A stretch of DNA of 64,000 nt from Hydrogenibacillus schlegelii (GCF_001653195.1 NZ_JXBB01000034.1:62001-126000), one strand, 5' to 3'; positions 50,910 to 59,025 are shown, counted from the first letter of the stretch. Notes: a model not told the origin generated them from the letters alone. Translations and numbers: made by a program.

Positions 50910-51515
50910 TCAGGCGCCTTCCCGGGCGCCGGCCTCCCCGGCGACCGTCCCGAGCCGTTCGGGAAAAAGCCGCCGGATGAGCGCCGCGGCCAGGAGCCCG
51001 GCGGCGGCGTTTTCCACGACGTCCTTGATCACAAACGGCGTCATCGAGAGCACAAGGCCGGCGATCGGCGCCGGCTGATGCAGGTAAAGGTTCAGCACCG
51101 CGGCCATGTAGACGATGCCGACGGCATACAGCGGCACGAGGGCCAGGACGCTGGCGACGACGAGCCGCGCCGGGTGCGAACTTTGACCGGCGATCCGCCC
51201 GGCGACCCAGGCGGCGGCGATGAAGCCGAGGATGAAGCCGAAAGTCGGCGCCAGCACGTGCCCGATGCCGCCGGTCCCCCCGGCGTAGACCGGAAGCCCG
51301 ATCAGCCCCGCGACGAGGTAGACGAACATCGCCGTCGCGCCGTTTCGGGCGCCGAGGAGGATCCCGGCCAGGGCGCTGATGGCCGGCATGAAGCTCACCG
51401 GCACGCCGGTGCCGAAGATGACAATCGGCGGGATGAGGCGGGCGAGGTAGACGCTCGCCGCCGCCAAGGCGACAAACAAGGCGATCCGGGCGATCTCCCG
51501 CGGCGTATACCGCAT
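50910..51515 (-). CDS. bioY: Biotin transporter substrate-binding component BioY
   Basis: This 201-aa S component of an ECF-type biotin transporter has six helices, with GTGVPVSFMPAISALAGILLG, YLVAGLIGLPVYAGGTGGIGHVLAPTFGFILGF and the FVIKDVVENAAAG region. No EcfA/EcfT genes are adjacent, so it would use the shared module or act alone. The ATG at 51515 has GGAGG 7 nt upstream; an ATG two codons earlier abuts the SD. A BirA-type operator overlaps its promoter. Confidence 0.95.
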   Translation of the reverse strand: MRYTPREIARIALFVALAAASVYLARLIPPIVIFGTGVPVSFMPAISALAGILLGARNGATAMFVYLVAGLIGLPVYAGGTGGIGHVLAPTFGFILGFIAAAWVAGRIAGQSSHPARLVVASVLALVPLYAVGIVYMAAVLNLYLHQPAPIAGLVLSMTPFVIKDVVENAAAGLLAAALIRRLFPERLGTVAGEAGAREGA

Positions 51516-51533
51516 GCGCATCCCTCCCGCGCC

Positions 51534-51588
51534 ATCATAGCGCGGGCCGGTCTATCTTGTCAACTTTGTTTTAATCTGTAGTTTACTT
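51534..51588 (-). promoter_or_regulatory. bioY promoter with overlapping BirA operator
   Basis: The minus strand has TTGACA (51558-51563) and TATGAT (51534-51539) spaced 18 bp. The -35 is part of a dyad, AAGTAAAC-N16-GTTGACAA (51557-51588), matching the Firmicute BirA site (TTGTTAAC-N14/16-GTTAACAA) in half-site sequence and spacing. Biotin-loaded BirA would block the -35. Confidence 0.7.
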
Positions 51589-51658
51589 AATTCCTCCACG
51601 TCGTCATCCTCCCTCTTCGCTCCGCACCGACCGTTCCGATTCGTCTGCCATCGCCTCC

Positions 51659-52006
51659 CTAATCGTCGATCAGAAGCTCAATCCCCGCCGGTTCGACGAC
51701 GTAGCGAAGCACCTCCGTCTCCCCGGTCGGCCGTCGGGCGAGCGGCCGGCCGCCCTCGTCCCGAACGACCTCCACCTCCCGATAGACCTCGATGAGATAC
51801 GGCCCCTCCCGCCGCCGTTCCACCGGTTCGTATTCAAAATCGTAATCGTGGTACACCGGCGCATCCAGCGGCGCCCACGCCGCCCGGGCCTCCTCTACCG
51901 CTTGGCGGCGGATGCCGTCTGCGACGTTCCGGCCGATGAGCGCGGCCAGCGCGCCGTTGACCATGACGAGGAGCGCCAACAGGACCTGGACCGTCCGCGG
52001 CGGCAC
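51659..52006 (-). CDS. Single-pass membrane protein with soluble C-terminus, probably sporulation-linked
   Basis: The 115-aa product starts at a GTG with AGGAGG 7 nt upstream. One N-terminal helix (TVQVLLALLVMVNGALAALI) is followed by an acidic soluble part (YHDYDFEYEPVERRREGPYL, EVLRYVVEPAGIELLIDD). No family is recognised. Its promoter region contains a sigma-E-like element (52117-52145), and its transcript leader would contain G-rich tandem repeats (52068-52120). Confidence 0.6.
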   Translation of the reverse strand: MPPRTVQVLLALLVMVNGALAALIGRNVADGIRRQAVEEARAAWAPLDAPVYHDYDFEYEPVERRREGPYLIEVYREVEVVRDEGGRPLARRPTGETEVLRYVVEPAGIELLIDD

Positions 52007-52067
52007 CGTTTTCCCTCCTTTCCGAAACCGCTTTCCGGCACGTGCTTTCTTGCCCGTCCCCCTTTGG

Positions 52068-52120
52068 TTCCCTCCCTTCTTTGGTGCCCCTCCCTTCTTT
52101 GGGTGCCCCTCCCTCCCTAA
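52068..52120 (-). repeat. G-rich tandem repeats in leader of the 51659 gene
   Basis: On the minus strand a unit of about 19-20 nt, GGGAGGGGCACCAAAGAA, occurs twice in full (one copy has an extra C) and twice more in part. The tract has many G3-G4 runs separated by one to a few bases, so it could form G-quadruplexes in the RNA or non-template DNA. Confidence 0.6.
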
Positions 52121-52145
52121 TATGCCGGCCGATCGGGCGAATATG
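52117..52145 (-). promoter_or_regulatory. Sigma-E-like promoter (leftward)
   Basis: CATATT (52140-52145) is followed after 15 bp by CATATTAG (52117-52124). The sigma-E consensus is KMATATT-N14/15-CATACAMT, so the -35 is near-perfect and the -10 partial. It would drive the 51659 gene with a leader of about 100 nt. Confidence 0.45.
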
Positions 52146-52301
52146 TCCGCCGAAGCGGGCGGATCAGGAGGCTGCTGCCGGCCCGAGGCGGTCCCCCGAA
52201 CGGCCGAATCCGACCGCGGCCGTCGGATCGGAATCCCGGTCGGAGGAGCGGCCTTGCCGCCTTGCCTCGCGGCCGGCGGTTCCGGGCCGAAAAATAGGCG
52301 G

Positions 52302-52329
52302 ACGGACGTCCCCCGAACCCCATACCTTA
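52302..52329 (+). promoter_or_regulatory. Sigma-K-like promoter (rightward)
   Basis: AC (52302-52303) is followed after 17 bp by CATACCTTA (52321-52329), matching the sigma-K consensus AC-N16/17-CATANNNTA. It lies 24 nt before the next start codon. Apart from the two promoters and the repeats, the 346-nt gap 52007-52352 shows nothing else. Confidence 0.45.
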
Positions 52330-52352
52330 AAAAAGAGAAGGAGGGACCTCTC

Positions 52353-52979
52353 GTGCCCGCCAATCCCCTCGGCGCTCTCATCCGATGGCTGTTTCCGTTC
52401 GGCCGCCCCGCCGGCCAGGATCCGCCCGCGCCGCCCGGCCGCACCGGCGGCTTCCCTGGCGTCGGCGTGCCGTACGCTTCCCGGCCGACCGTGCCGGCGA
52501 TGCGGCCGCTTCCGCCGGCGCCGCGGCCGACAGGGATGCCGTTCGGCGCTCCGCCGGCGACCCCTGCTCCGCCGGGAGCTTCCGGCGGCGGCCTCTTCAA
52601 CTGGGCCGAGCTCCTCGGCGCCCTCCGGAACGTCGATCCGAAGGACATCGCCGCTACCGTGACCACCGTCCGCCAGGCGATGCAAAATATACAGAAGATT
52701 GCCCAGACGGTCAACCAGTTCGCGTCCGTCGCCGCCAACGTTCAGCAACTCTTGAAAACGATCGACGTCGAGACCCTCCTCGGCCTGCTCGGCGGCTTTG
52801 GCGGCGACGGTGCTTCAAGCGACGGAGGCAGCGCCAGCGGCTCCGGAGATTCGGGCGGCACCGATCGGAAATCCGGGATCGGCTCCAAAAAATCTGCAGA
52901 GAAAAAAAAGCGCCGTCCGTCCGGCGCCTCGCGCCGATCGTCCGGCGGCCGCAAAAAAAAGCGGCCTTCCGCCCGCTAG
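52353..52979 (+). CDS. Pro-rich protein with basic tail, candidate spore coat protein
   Basis: The 208-aa product starts at a GTG with GGAGG 8 nt upstream. The N-terminal 80 residues are Pro/Gly-rich and disordered. The middle (about residues 85-150) is a clean amphipathic helical region (NWAELLGALRNVDPKDIAAT; QAMQNIQKIAQTVNQFASVA). The tail is Ser/Gly- then Lys/Arg-rich (KKSAEKKKRRPSGASRRSSG). The layout recalls YqfQ/VrrA-like and basic coat proteins but no family is secure. A sigma-K-like promoter supports a late mother-cell role. Confidence 0.6.
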   Translation: MPANPLGALIRWLFPFGRPAGQDPPAPPGRTGGFPGVGVPYASRPTVPAMRPLPPAPRPTGMPFGAPPATPAPPGASGGGLFNWAELLGALRNVDPKDIAATVTTVRQAMQNIQKIAQTVNQFASVAANVQQLLKTIDVETLLGLLGGFGGDGASSDGGSASGSGDSGGTDRKSGIGSKKSAEKKKRRPSGASRRSSGGRKKKRPSAR

Positions 52980-52993
52980 GCGGAAGGCCGCTT
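52953..52993 (-). terminator. Terminator after the SufT-like gene, overlapping the end of the opposite gene
   Basis: A perfect 15-bp stem (AAGCGGCCTTCCGCC and complement) has a 5-nt loop, and on the minus strand is followed by a long T-run. The TAG of the plus-strand 52353 gene lies at the loop, so the element serves two convergent genes. Confidence 0.8.
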
Positions 52994-53031
52994 GATTGTT
53001 CTCCTTTGCGCGCTTCCGACGGCCGGCCTCC

Positions 53032-53385
53032 TCAGTACATCCCGAGGGCCATCTTCGCCACCCGCGACAGCCGGTGTCGATCCCACGGCGGCGAGTAGAC
53101 GATCTCGACCTCCGCGTCGGCATAGCCGAGGGGAAGCACGGCATGTTTCACGTCGGAGACGATCGTCCCGGCCAGCGGACAGCCAATCGCCGTGAGCGTC
53201 ATGACCACCCGCAACCGGTTCTCTTCCTTGTGTATCTCGTAAACGAGGCCGAGGTTGATGATGTCCATGCCGATCTCCGGGTCGACGACGGTCATGAGCG
53301 CATCGACGATCTGCCGCCTTTCCGTTTCGTCGTCGATGCCGACGAAGGCGATCGGCGCAAGTTCCAGAAGTTCCTCGTCGCTCAC
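53032..53385 (-). CDS. MIP18/PaaD-like (SufT/YitW) metal-sulfur cluster assembly factor
   Basis: The 117-aa DUF59 protein has ALMTVVDPEIGMDIINLGLVYE, TLTAIGCPLAGTI with the conserved Cys, and VYSPPWDRHRLSRVAKMALG. The family assists Fe-S cluster maturation; in Firmicutes SufT/YitW acts with Suf and Nfu. It is a single-gene unit here. The GTG start has AGGAGG 7 nt upstream. Confidence 0.9.
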   Translation of the reverse strand: MSDEELLELAPIAFVGIDDETERRQIVDALMTVVDPEIGMDIINLGLVYEIHKEENRLRVVMTLTAIGCPLAGTIVSDVKHAVLPLGYADAEVEIVYSPPWDRHRLSRVAKMALGMY

Positions 53386-53634
53386 CTCGCCCCCTCCTTT
53401 CCGTCCGTCCTGAGGTGGCGGCCGCTCCGACGACGGCCCCTCGCGCCGATCGTCCGGCGACCGGTTCCGATGCCTTGGTTCCCTCCGATGCTTCAAGCGG
53501 CCGCCGAAGACGAAGGCCGCCCCTTTCGACCTCGGGCGGCGCCGGAGCGCCCTACCGGTATTGTAACACCCCGCCGCCCTTGAGACAAATCATCGTTCTC
53601 AGCGCTTTCGGCCTCCGATTTCGCCTTCCGACTT

Positions 53635-54060
53635 TTAGCCTTCCGCCGTCTCGACGTCCAGCAACCGGTCGACCGGCACCGCCCGGCCCGAGGCGAGGAC
53701 GACCGTCCGCCGCCGGACGTCGAGGCGGGCCACCCGCCCGGCGAAACGGACCGGACCTTCCGGCGTGTAGACGACGAGGACGACCGCCTGCCCCGTCGTC
53801 TCGGCCCACCGGAGGGCCCGCTCGATCGTCTCCCGCATCTCCTCCGCCACCGCCGGCGGCGCCGTCCGGCCGAGCCCCGCCGCCCACCGGCGGAGCGCCT
53901 CGGCGTGCTCGGGAAGCATCATGCGGCTCGCGGCCCACACGTCCGCCGGCGCCCGCGCCTCGTCCCCGGCCGCCGGCCCGACCGACGGCGGCGGCCCGCC
54001 CGCCCTTCCGCGTCGCGCTTCCGGCCTCCGACCGCCGGTTCGCTTCGTCCCGCCGGCCAT
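53635..54060 (-). CDS. YolD-like protein, partner of the Y-family polymerase
   Basis: The 141-aa product contains ASRMMLPEHAEALRRWAA, the YolD motif (RGxxKWxPfxaLPEH-like), and a C-terminal small beta domain (VRFAGRVARLDVRRRTVVLA). YolD proteins are usually encoded beside UvrX/YqjW-type Y-family polymerases and are thought to be their UmuD-like partners. Here the gene is downstream of the polymerase, not upstream as is common. GAGGG precedes the ATG at 54060. The N-terminal 40 residues are low-complexity. Confidence 0.75.
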   Translation of the reverse strand: MAGGTKRTGGRRPEARRGRAGGPPPSVGPAAGDEARAPADVWAASRMMLPEHAEALRRWAAGLGRTAPPAVAEEMRETIERALRWAETTGQAVVLVVYTPEGPVRFAGRVARLDVRRRTVVLASGRAVPVDRLLDVETAEG

Positions 54061-54070
54061 CCCGCTTCCC

Positions 54071-55312
54071 TCACTCCGCCGCATGTCCGCCGATCTTCAC
54101 CGCCCGGCTTCGCGCCTGCGCCGCCGGGAGGAGCGACACCGCCCGCACGACCGCCGCCCGACCGTAACGCTCCGCCAGCCGGTCCAGCGCCGCCGCCAAC
54201 CGCCGGCCCTTCAGCCGGTCCGAAAAAAGCGAAAGCTGCCGCTCCTCATCCGGCACGAGGCCGGAGACGGCGACGAAAAGCTGCCGCACCGGCGCCCCGT
54301 CCCAGTGCCGGCGAAAGAGCATCCGCACCGCCCCGTAGACGTCCTCCGGGGCGTCCGTCGCCGCCGGAAGCGTCGTCCTTCGGAAAAACCCTTCCGGTCG
54401 GCCGAAATCCGCCCCTCGGGCGCCGACGGACACCGTCCGGGCCAGGGCCCGCGCCTGCCGAAGTCGCCGGAGGACCTCGTCGGTGAGCTCCAGGAGGACG
54501 ACCTCGATCTCCCGCCCCCGGCGGTAGTCGAACGGGAGCGTCAGCCCGTGGCCGATGCTCTTCGGCAGCGCCGCCCCGTCCGACCCCGGCGGGACAACCG
54601 GCGACGGGTCGATCCCGTGAGCAAAGCGCCACAGCCGCTCCCCGACGAGGCCGAACCGCCGCCGGAGCGTCTCCCGGGGAAAGGCCGCCAGATGTCCGAC
54701 GGTCCGGATCCCCATCCGCTCGAGGTGCGCCCGCATCCGGGTCCCGACGCCGAAGAGGGCGTCGATCGGCTGCGGGTACAGCCACGCGGCGAGGTCGTCC
54801 CCGCGGGTGCGAAACAGCCCGTCCGGCCGCTTCTTCGCCACATCGCACGCCATCTTCGCCAGCACCTTCGTCGGTCCGATGCCGACCCGCGCCCGCACCC
54901 CCGTTTCCCGGCGGATGTCCGCCTGGATCCGGCGGGCCGCCGCCTCCGGCGTCCCGAACAGATGCACCGTCCCCGTCATGTCGAGAAACTGCTCGTCGAT
55001 CGAATACGGCTCCACGAGGTCCGAATAGCGGTACAAAATCGCCGTGATCGCCAGCGACACCTCCAAATAGCGGCGCATCCGCGGCCGGACGACGACGAGC
55101 GCCGGGCAGAGCCGCTCCGCCTCAAAGAGCACCATCGCCGTCTGCACCCCGCACCGTTTCGCCTCCGGCGAGGCGGCAAGCACGATGCCGTGGCGCCGCT
55201 CCGGGTCGCCGGCGACGACCACCGGCCGGCCGGCGAGCTCCGGCCGCTCGGCGACTTCCACCGACGCGTAAAACGACTCCATGTCGACGAGAAAGATGAG
55301 CCGTTCCGCCAT
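54071..55312 (-). CDS. Y-family DNA polymerase (UvrX/DinB-like, UmuC superfamily)
   Basis: This translesion polymerase has 413 aa. Catalytic residues are Asp10 in FLVDMESFYAS and Asp106-Glu107 in PYSIDEQFLD. Palm, fingers (CGVQTAMVLFEAERLCPAL), helix-hairpin-helix (IDALFGVGTRMRAHLERMG) and little-finger domains follow. Sequence features (DMESFYASVE; YSIDEQFLDMTG) and the YolD neighbour point to the UvrX/YqjW branch rather than constitutive DinB. Two LexA boxes surround its promoter (55371-55435), so it is damage-inducible. Confidence 0.93.
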   Translation of the reverse strand: MAERLIFLVDMESFYASVEVAERPELAGRPVVVAGDPERRHGIVLAASPEAKRCGVQTAMVLFEAERLCPALVVVRPRMRRYLEVSLAITAILYRYSDLVEPYSIDEQFLDMTGTVHLFGTPEAAARRIQADIRRETGVRARVGIGPTKVLAKMACDVAKKRPDGLFRTRGDDLAAWLYPQPIDALFGVGTRMRAHLERMGIRTVGHLAAFPRETLRRRFGLVGERLWRFAHGIDPSPVVPPGSDGAALPKSIGHGLTLPFDYRRGREIEVVLLELTDEVLRRLRQARALARTVSVGARGADFGRPEGFFRRTTLPAATDAPEDVYGAVRMLFRRHWDGAPVRQLFVAVSGLVPDEERQLSLFSDRLKGRRLAAALDRLAERYGRAAVVRAVSLLPAAQARSRAVKIGGHAAE

Positions 55313-55370
55313 ACGAGCGCCTCCCTCTCCGGCGTCCGGGCGCCGGCTTCCGGGCGATCGGCGTCCGGAC

Positions 55371-55435
55371 AGAACATCTGTTCTTCCCGGAGATGAGTAT
55401 ACCCTGCCGGCGGGGAAAAATCAAACGTACGTTCG
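55371..55435 (-). promoter_or_regulatory. SOS promoter with two LexA boxes
   Basis: The minus strand has TTGATT (55419-55424) and TATACT (55396-55401) spaced 17 bp. A perfect GAAC-N4-GTTC LexA core lies just downstream (55372-55383). A second box, CGAACGTACGTTTG (55422-55435), overlaps the -35 and matches the Gram-positive consensus CGAACRNRYGTTYC except near its end. Confidence 0.8.
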
Positions 55436-55578
55436 GGATTGGGGCGGGCAGGATCGCGGCAGGCAAAAGCGGCAACCAAAAGAAAAACGGCGGCTTCCGT
55501 CGCCTTCCTGCCGCCGCAACCGGTCGCCGATCCTCCGACGGCCGGCAAAATTTTTCCTTTTCGGGCGCCACCGAGGCC

Positions 55579-55917
55579 TCAAAGCGGCCGGTAGCCGAGG
55601 AGCGGCACGACGACGAACAGGACGGCGACGAGCGCCCACGCCACCGCCGGCGGTCGCTCCCCCCGGCGGAGCTGCCCGAGCACCGCCTCCGCGGCGCCGA
55701 TGAGCCCGAGGCCGAGAAGGCCCTTCAGCACGAACACGGCCGGAAAATGAAGCATCGCCAGAAGCGCCAACCCGCTTCCGACCATCAGAAGGGCCGCCAG
55801 GCGAAACAGCCAGACAAACACCGACACCCGGCGAAAGATCGCCGCCAGCACGAAAAAGAGGAGCAACCCGCCCCACATCATGTGCACCGAGAGGGCCACC
55901 CGAAACGCCTCCGGCAT
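55579..55917 (-). CDS. YisL-like (DUF1516/UPF0344) membrane protein
   Basis: The 112-aa product has four membrane helices. VFVLKGLLGLGLIGAAEAVLGQLRRGE aligns with the FKALLGIWVIGAMEMVLVRKKKG segment of B. subtilis YisL, and helix spacing agrees. Its function is unknown. It follows ccdA on the same strand after 139 nt. Confidence 0.75.
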   Translation of the reverse strand: MPEAFRVALSVHMMWGGLLLFFVLAAIFRRVSVFVWLFRLAALLMVGSGLALLAMLHFPAVFVLKGLLGLGLIGAAEAVLGQLRRGERPPAVAWALVAVLFVVVPLLGYRPL

Positions 55918-56056
55918 CCTCTCCCCACCCCCGAACCGGATACTGGTCGGCGGTCAGACCCACCGCGGTCAGACGCGCCTCCGTCCCCAGTTTAACACAG
56001 GGAAAACCGTGGAAAAAGTCCGCCGGGTTTCCCGCCCTCCCGCGGCCCTGCTTCCG

Positions 56057-56770
56057 TCACCGCAGCCACGACCCGCCGAAGAGGGCCGTCAGATACGCCG
56101 AGATCTTATTCAGCTGCCCGGTAAAAAGAAGCAGCCCCATCGCGATCATAAGCACACCGCCGATTTTCACCAGCGCGTTCGAATAGCGCATGATCCAGCG
56201 CGTGCTCCCGATGAAAAACCCGAGCACCACGAACGGCAGCGAAAAACCGAGGGCAAAAAAGAGCGTATACCACATCGCCAGCTCCGGCTGGCTCGCGGCC
56301 ATGATGAGAATCGCCCCGAGCACCGGCCCGATGCACGGCGTCCAGCCGGCGCCGAAGACGAACCCGATCAAAAACGAGCCGAGAAGCCCCGACGGCCGCC
56401 CTTTGAGCTCCATCCGCCACTCCCGGTTCAGAACATCCAGGTTGAGCCACCCGAGGAGGACGAGCCCGAAGGCGATGACGACGATGCCGCCGATCTGTCC
56501 GATGAGCCGCTGATAGTCTTGGAACAGGCGTCCGATTTCCGAAGCCCCGAGGCCGAGCAAAAAATAGATGACCGAAAGCCCGAGGGCGAAGGCGAGCGAA
56601 TGGCCGAAGATCCGCCACCGGACGGCGGACGGCGGCCCCTCCCGCATCTCCCGGACGGACACCCCCGTCACGTATGACAGAAACGACGGATACAGCGGGA
56701 GCACACACGGCGAGACGAACGACACCACGCCGCCCCAAAACGCCACCCAGACCGTCAGATCCCCCGCCAT
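56057..56770 (-). CDS. ccdA: Cytochrome c biogenesis / thiol-redox membrane protein CcdA
   Basis: CcdA carries electrons from cytoplasmic thioredoxin across the membrane to exported thiol proteins. The 237-aa product has six helices with redox Cys22 in SFVSPCVLPLYPS and Cys145 in GAGWTPCIGPVLGA. AAAGGAGG precedes the ATG. Its likely clients are the two exported TlpA/ResA-like proteins encoded just upstream. Confidence 0.95.
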   Translation of the reverse strand: MAGDLTVWVAFWGGVVSFVSPCVLPLYPSFLSYVTGVSVREMREGPPSAVRWRIFGHSLAFALGLSVIYFLLGLGASEIGRLFQDYQRLIGQIGGIVVIAFGLVLLGWLNLDVLNREWRMELKGRPSGLLGSFLIGFVFGAGWTPCIGPVLGAILIMAASQPELAMWYTLFFALGFSLPFVVLGFFIGSTRWIMRYSNALVKIGGVLMIAMGLLLFTGQLNKISAYLTALFGGSWLR

Positions 56771-56896
56771 TCGCGACGCCTCCTTTCGCTCCGTGCGCTT
56801 CGTCCCGGTTTTCCGCGCCGAACCGGGATCGACCGCCGTCCCCGCGCATCGGCCACACCGCTCGCTCCGGCACCCGTCCCAGCGCTCGCTCCGGTG

Positions 56897-57730
56897 TCAC
56901 ACCCGCCCGCCGGAGGCCCGCCTGCCGCCCGAAGTCGCCGAACCGGGCGACCGCGAAACGGACTCCCCGCCGGTCCATCCGGTCCCCCGCCGGGCGAGCC
57001 CGTACAGCCCGCCGTAAATCCCGGCCGCCGCCACCGCCGCCCACTGAAGCGGGGAAAGGCCCGCGTAAAGCCGGACGGCCTCCAGGCTTTCGGCGAGCAG
57101 AAGAAGCCCGAGCGTAAGGCCGATCGCCGGTTCCATCTCCGGCGGGGCGGCGCTGCCGGCCGAAGGCGGCGCACCGTTTTGGGAAGACTCCTTGTCGTTT
57201 GGAGGTGCCCCCGTTTCTTCGGCTTCTCCGGCCTGCGCTGACGTCCGCCCGCCCGCCGGCCGCCCCGGTGCTCGGCCCCCCGACCGATACGCCGCCCAGA
57301 AAGCCGGCACCGCCACCGCCGCCCGGACGAGCGAGATCGCCTCTCCCCGCCGGACGGCGTCAAACAGCCCCCACAGGCCGTAGCCGGCCAGAGCGACGAC
57401 GAGGAGCCACCGGAACGATCGGAACACGGACGCCCATCCTCCGGCCCGGACCGCCTTTCGTTCCATGTAAAAAAAGGCGATCGCCGCCGAGGCCCCTCCG
57501 ACGCCGAGACCGACGTCGCCGCTCTGAAGCAACCACAGGCGAAGCGGATCCAAAAGGAGCCCCGGATGAAAAAGAAGCGGCGTCAACTTCCAGCCGACGA
57601 CCGCGGCAAGCCCGACCGCCGTCCAGACGTCCGTCGCCCGGGCCCGCTCCGCCGGCGGGAGCGCCCGGGCGACGACCGCCCCCGCGACGCCAAAGGCCAA
57701 AAGGAGAAGGAGCCAGTCGACGTTCAGCAT
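56897..57730 (-). CDS. Polytopic membrane protein of the ccdA/ResA group, unknown
   Basis: The 277-aa product has about seven hydrophobic helices (DWLLLLLAFGVAGAVVARAL; AVGLAAVVGWKLTPLLFHPG). A low-complexity cytoplasmic or extracytoplasmic loop (about 150-195) and a Ser/Gly/Arg tail are also present. There are no Cys pairs or known motifs. It sits 28 nt behind the TlpA-like gene and 126 nt before ccdA, so a role in the same thiol or cytochrome pathway is plausible. The N-terminal region is faintly like Lgt-type proteins, but without catalytic residues that I can identify. Confidence 0.55.
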   Translation of the reverse strand: MLNVDWLLLLLAFGVAGAVVARALPPAERARATDVWTAVGLAAVVGWKLTPLLFHPGLLLDPLRLWLLQSGDVGLGVGGASAAIAFFYMERKAVRAGGWASVFRSFRWLLVVALAGYGLWGLFDAVRRGEAISLVRAAVAVPAFWAAYRSGGRAPGRPAGGRTSAQAGEAEETGAPPNDKESSQNGAPPSAGSAAPPEMEPAIGLTLGLLLLAESLEAVRLYAGLSPLQWAAVAAAGIYGGLYGLARRGTGWTGGESVSRSPGSATSGGRRASGGRV

Positions 57731-57757
57731 CCCGCGCCTCGCTTTTCGCCCGGGCCG

Positions 57758-58294
57758 CTACGGGCGGGCGATCTTTTTCATCAGCGTCTCGACGACCTCT
57801 TCGCTCATCGCGCCCATGTGACGGGCGATGATGACACCGCTTCGATCGATGAAAAAGCTCGTCGGAAAGGCCCCGACGCGGTAAAGGCGCATCACCGACC
57901 CGTCCTTGTCATCCAGATAGACCGGAAAGGTATACCGCTCCTCCGCCAGGAACGCCTTCGCATTCGCCAGCGTATCGCTCGTCATCGGGTTGACCATCAC
58001 AAACACGACGTCCTGGCCGTATTCCTCATACGCCTTCTGGAGATACGGCATCTCGGCCCGGCACGGCGGACACCACGATTCCCAGAAATTGATGAAAATC
58101 GGCTTTTGCCCGATGAGCGCCCCGACGTCCAGCACCCCGCCGCCGTCCAGCGCTTCGATCGTAAACCCCGGCGCCCGGTAGCCCTCTTCCGCCCGAACCT
58201 CCCGAGCCGTCTTGGTCCCTTCCCGGGTGTTCCAGTAGATGGCGACGCCGAGCAGCAAAAGAAGCGCCAGCACCGACACAACCGTCCTCTTCAC
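57758..58294 (-). CDS. TlpA-family thiol-disulfide oxidoreductase (WCPPC)
   Basis: This is a 178-aa membrane-anchored thioredoxin-fold protein with an N-terminal helix (TVVSVLALLLLLGVAIYW). The redox motif WCPPC is at residues 74-78 (NFWESWCPPCRAEMP), with cis-Pro in VGAFPTSFFID. It would act outside the membrane, reduced by CcdA, on apocytochrome c or other exported thiols. It is very close to the downstream membrane-protein gene (28 nt). Confidence 0.9.
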   Translation of the reverse strand: MKRTVVSVLALLLLLGVAIYWNTREGTKTAREVRAEEGYRAPGFTIEALDGGGVLDVGALIGQKPIFINFWESWCPPCRAEMPYLQKAYEEYGQDVVFVMVNPMTSDTLANAKAFLAEERYTFPVYLDDKDGSVMRLYRVGAFPTSFFIDRSGVIIARHMGAMSEEVVETLMKKIARP

Positions 58295-58449
58295 GACGCA
58301 CCTCCGCTATCGCCGTCAGCCGTATTCCGATCTGTATCGCCTTTGAACGCCTCGGCCCCACGCGCCCAGACGCTTCCTGACCGTCCGACAAACGCTCCAC
58401 GACCGCCGGCGCTCTTTTCGTCCGCCGTCGGACAGGCCTCTTCTCACCG

Positions 58450-58971
58450 TCAGCGGCCGGTGATCGCCTTCGCGTAAAACCGCTCCACCATCTCGGCGGT
58501 CATCGGACCGATGTGATCGACCGCCACCGTTCCGTCCGGCGCGATGAAAATCGAACGGGGAAGGTCGTATACCCGGTACCGCTTCGTGATCGTCGCCTCC
58601 CGATCGAGGGCGATCGGATACGTCACCCCGGTCCGCCGAACGTAGCCCTGGATCGTGACGGCGCTTTCACCGGTGTTGATGCCGATGACGATGAAACCGT
58701 CGTCCTTGAACTTCTGGTACACTGACTCGATCGCCGGCATTTCATCGATGCAGGACGGACAGTACGTCGCCCAGAAGTTGAGGAGCACCGGATGGCCCCG
58801 CAGCTCCGACAGCGTCACCGTCCCGCCGTCGAGCAAAGCTGCCGTAAAATCCGGCGCCGGCCGACCGACTTCGATCGGCTCCGCCCGCGAGACGAAGTTC
58901 GACCAGATCACCCAGGCGGCGCCGGCCAGCAAGAGGACGACGAGCCCCGCCTGTACGGCGCGGTTTTTCAT
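58450..58971 (-). CDS. ResA-like thiol-disulfide oxidoreductase (CPSC)
   Basis: The 173-aa product has an N-terminal anchor (AVQAGLVVLLLAGAAWVIW) and a thioredoxin fold with redox motif C71-P-S-C74 (NFWATYCPSCIDEMPAI), and YDLPRSIFIAPDG holds the cis-Pro. B. subtilis ResA has CEPC, so this CPSC version differs at the dipeptide that sets redox potential. It is first in the thiol-redox group and has its own promoter. Confidence 0.9.
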   Translation of the reverse strand: MKNRAVQAGLVVLLLAGAAWVIWSNFVSRAEPIEVGRPAPDFTAALLDGGTVTLSELRGHPVLLNFWATYCPSCIDEMPAIESVYQKFKDDGFIVIGINTGESAVTIQGYVRRTGVTYPIALDREATITKRYRVYDLPRSIFIAPDGTVAVDHIGPMTAEMVERFYAKAITGR

Positions 58972-58995
58972 CCGCCCTCCCCCCTGTCTTCCGCC

Positions 58996-59025
58996 ATCTT
59001 ACCACAACCGAAAAAGCCTCGGCAA
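58996..59025 (-). promoter_or_regulatory. Promoter of the ResA-like gene
   Basis: TTGCCG (59020-59025) and TAAGAT (58996-59001) are spaced 18 bp on the minus strand, 25 nt upstream of the start. Confidence 0.6.
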
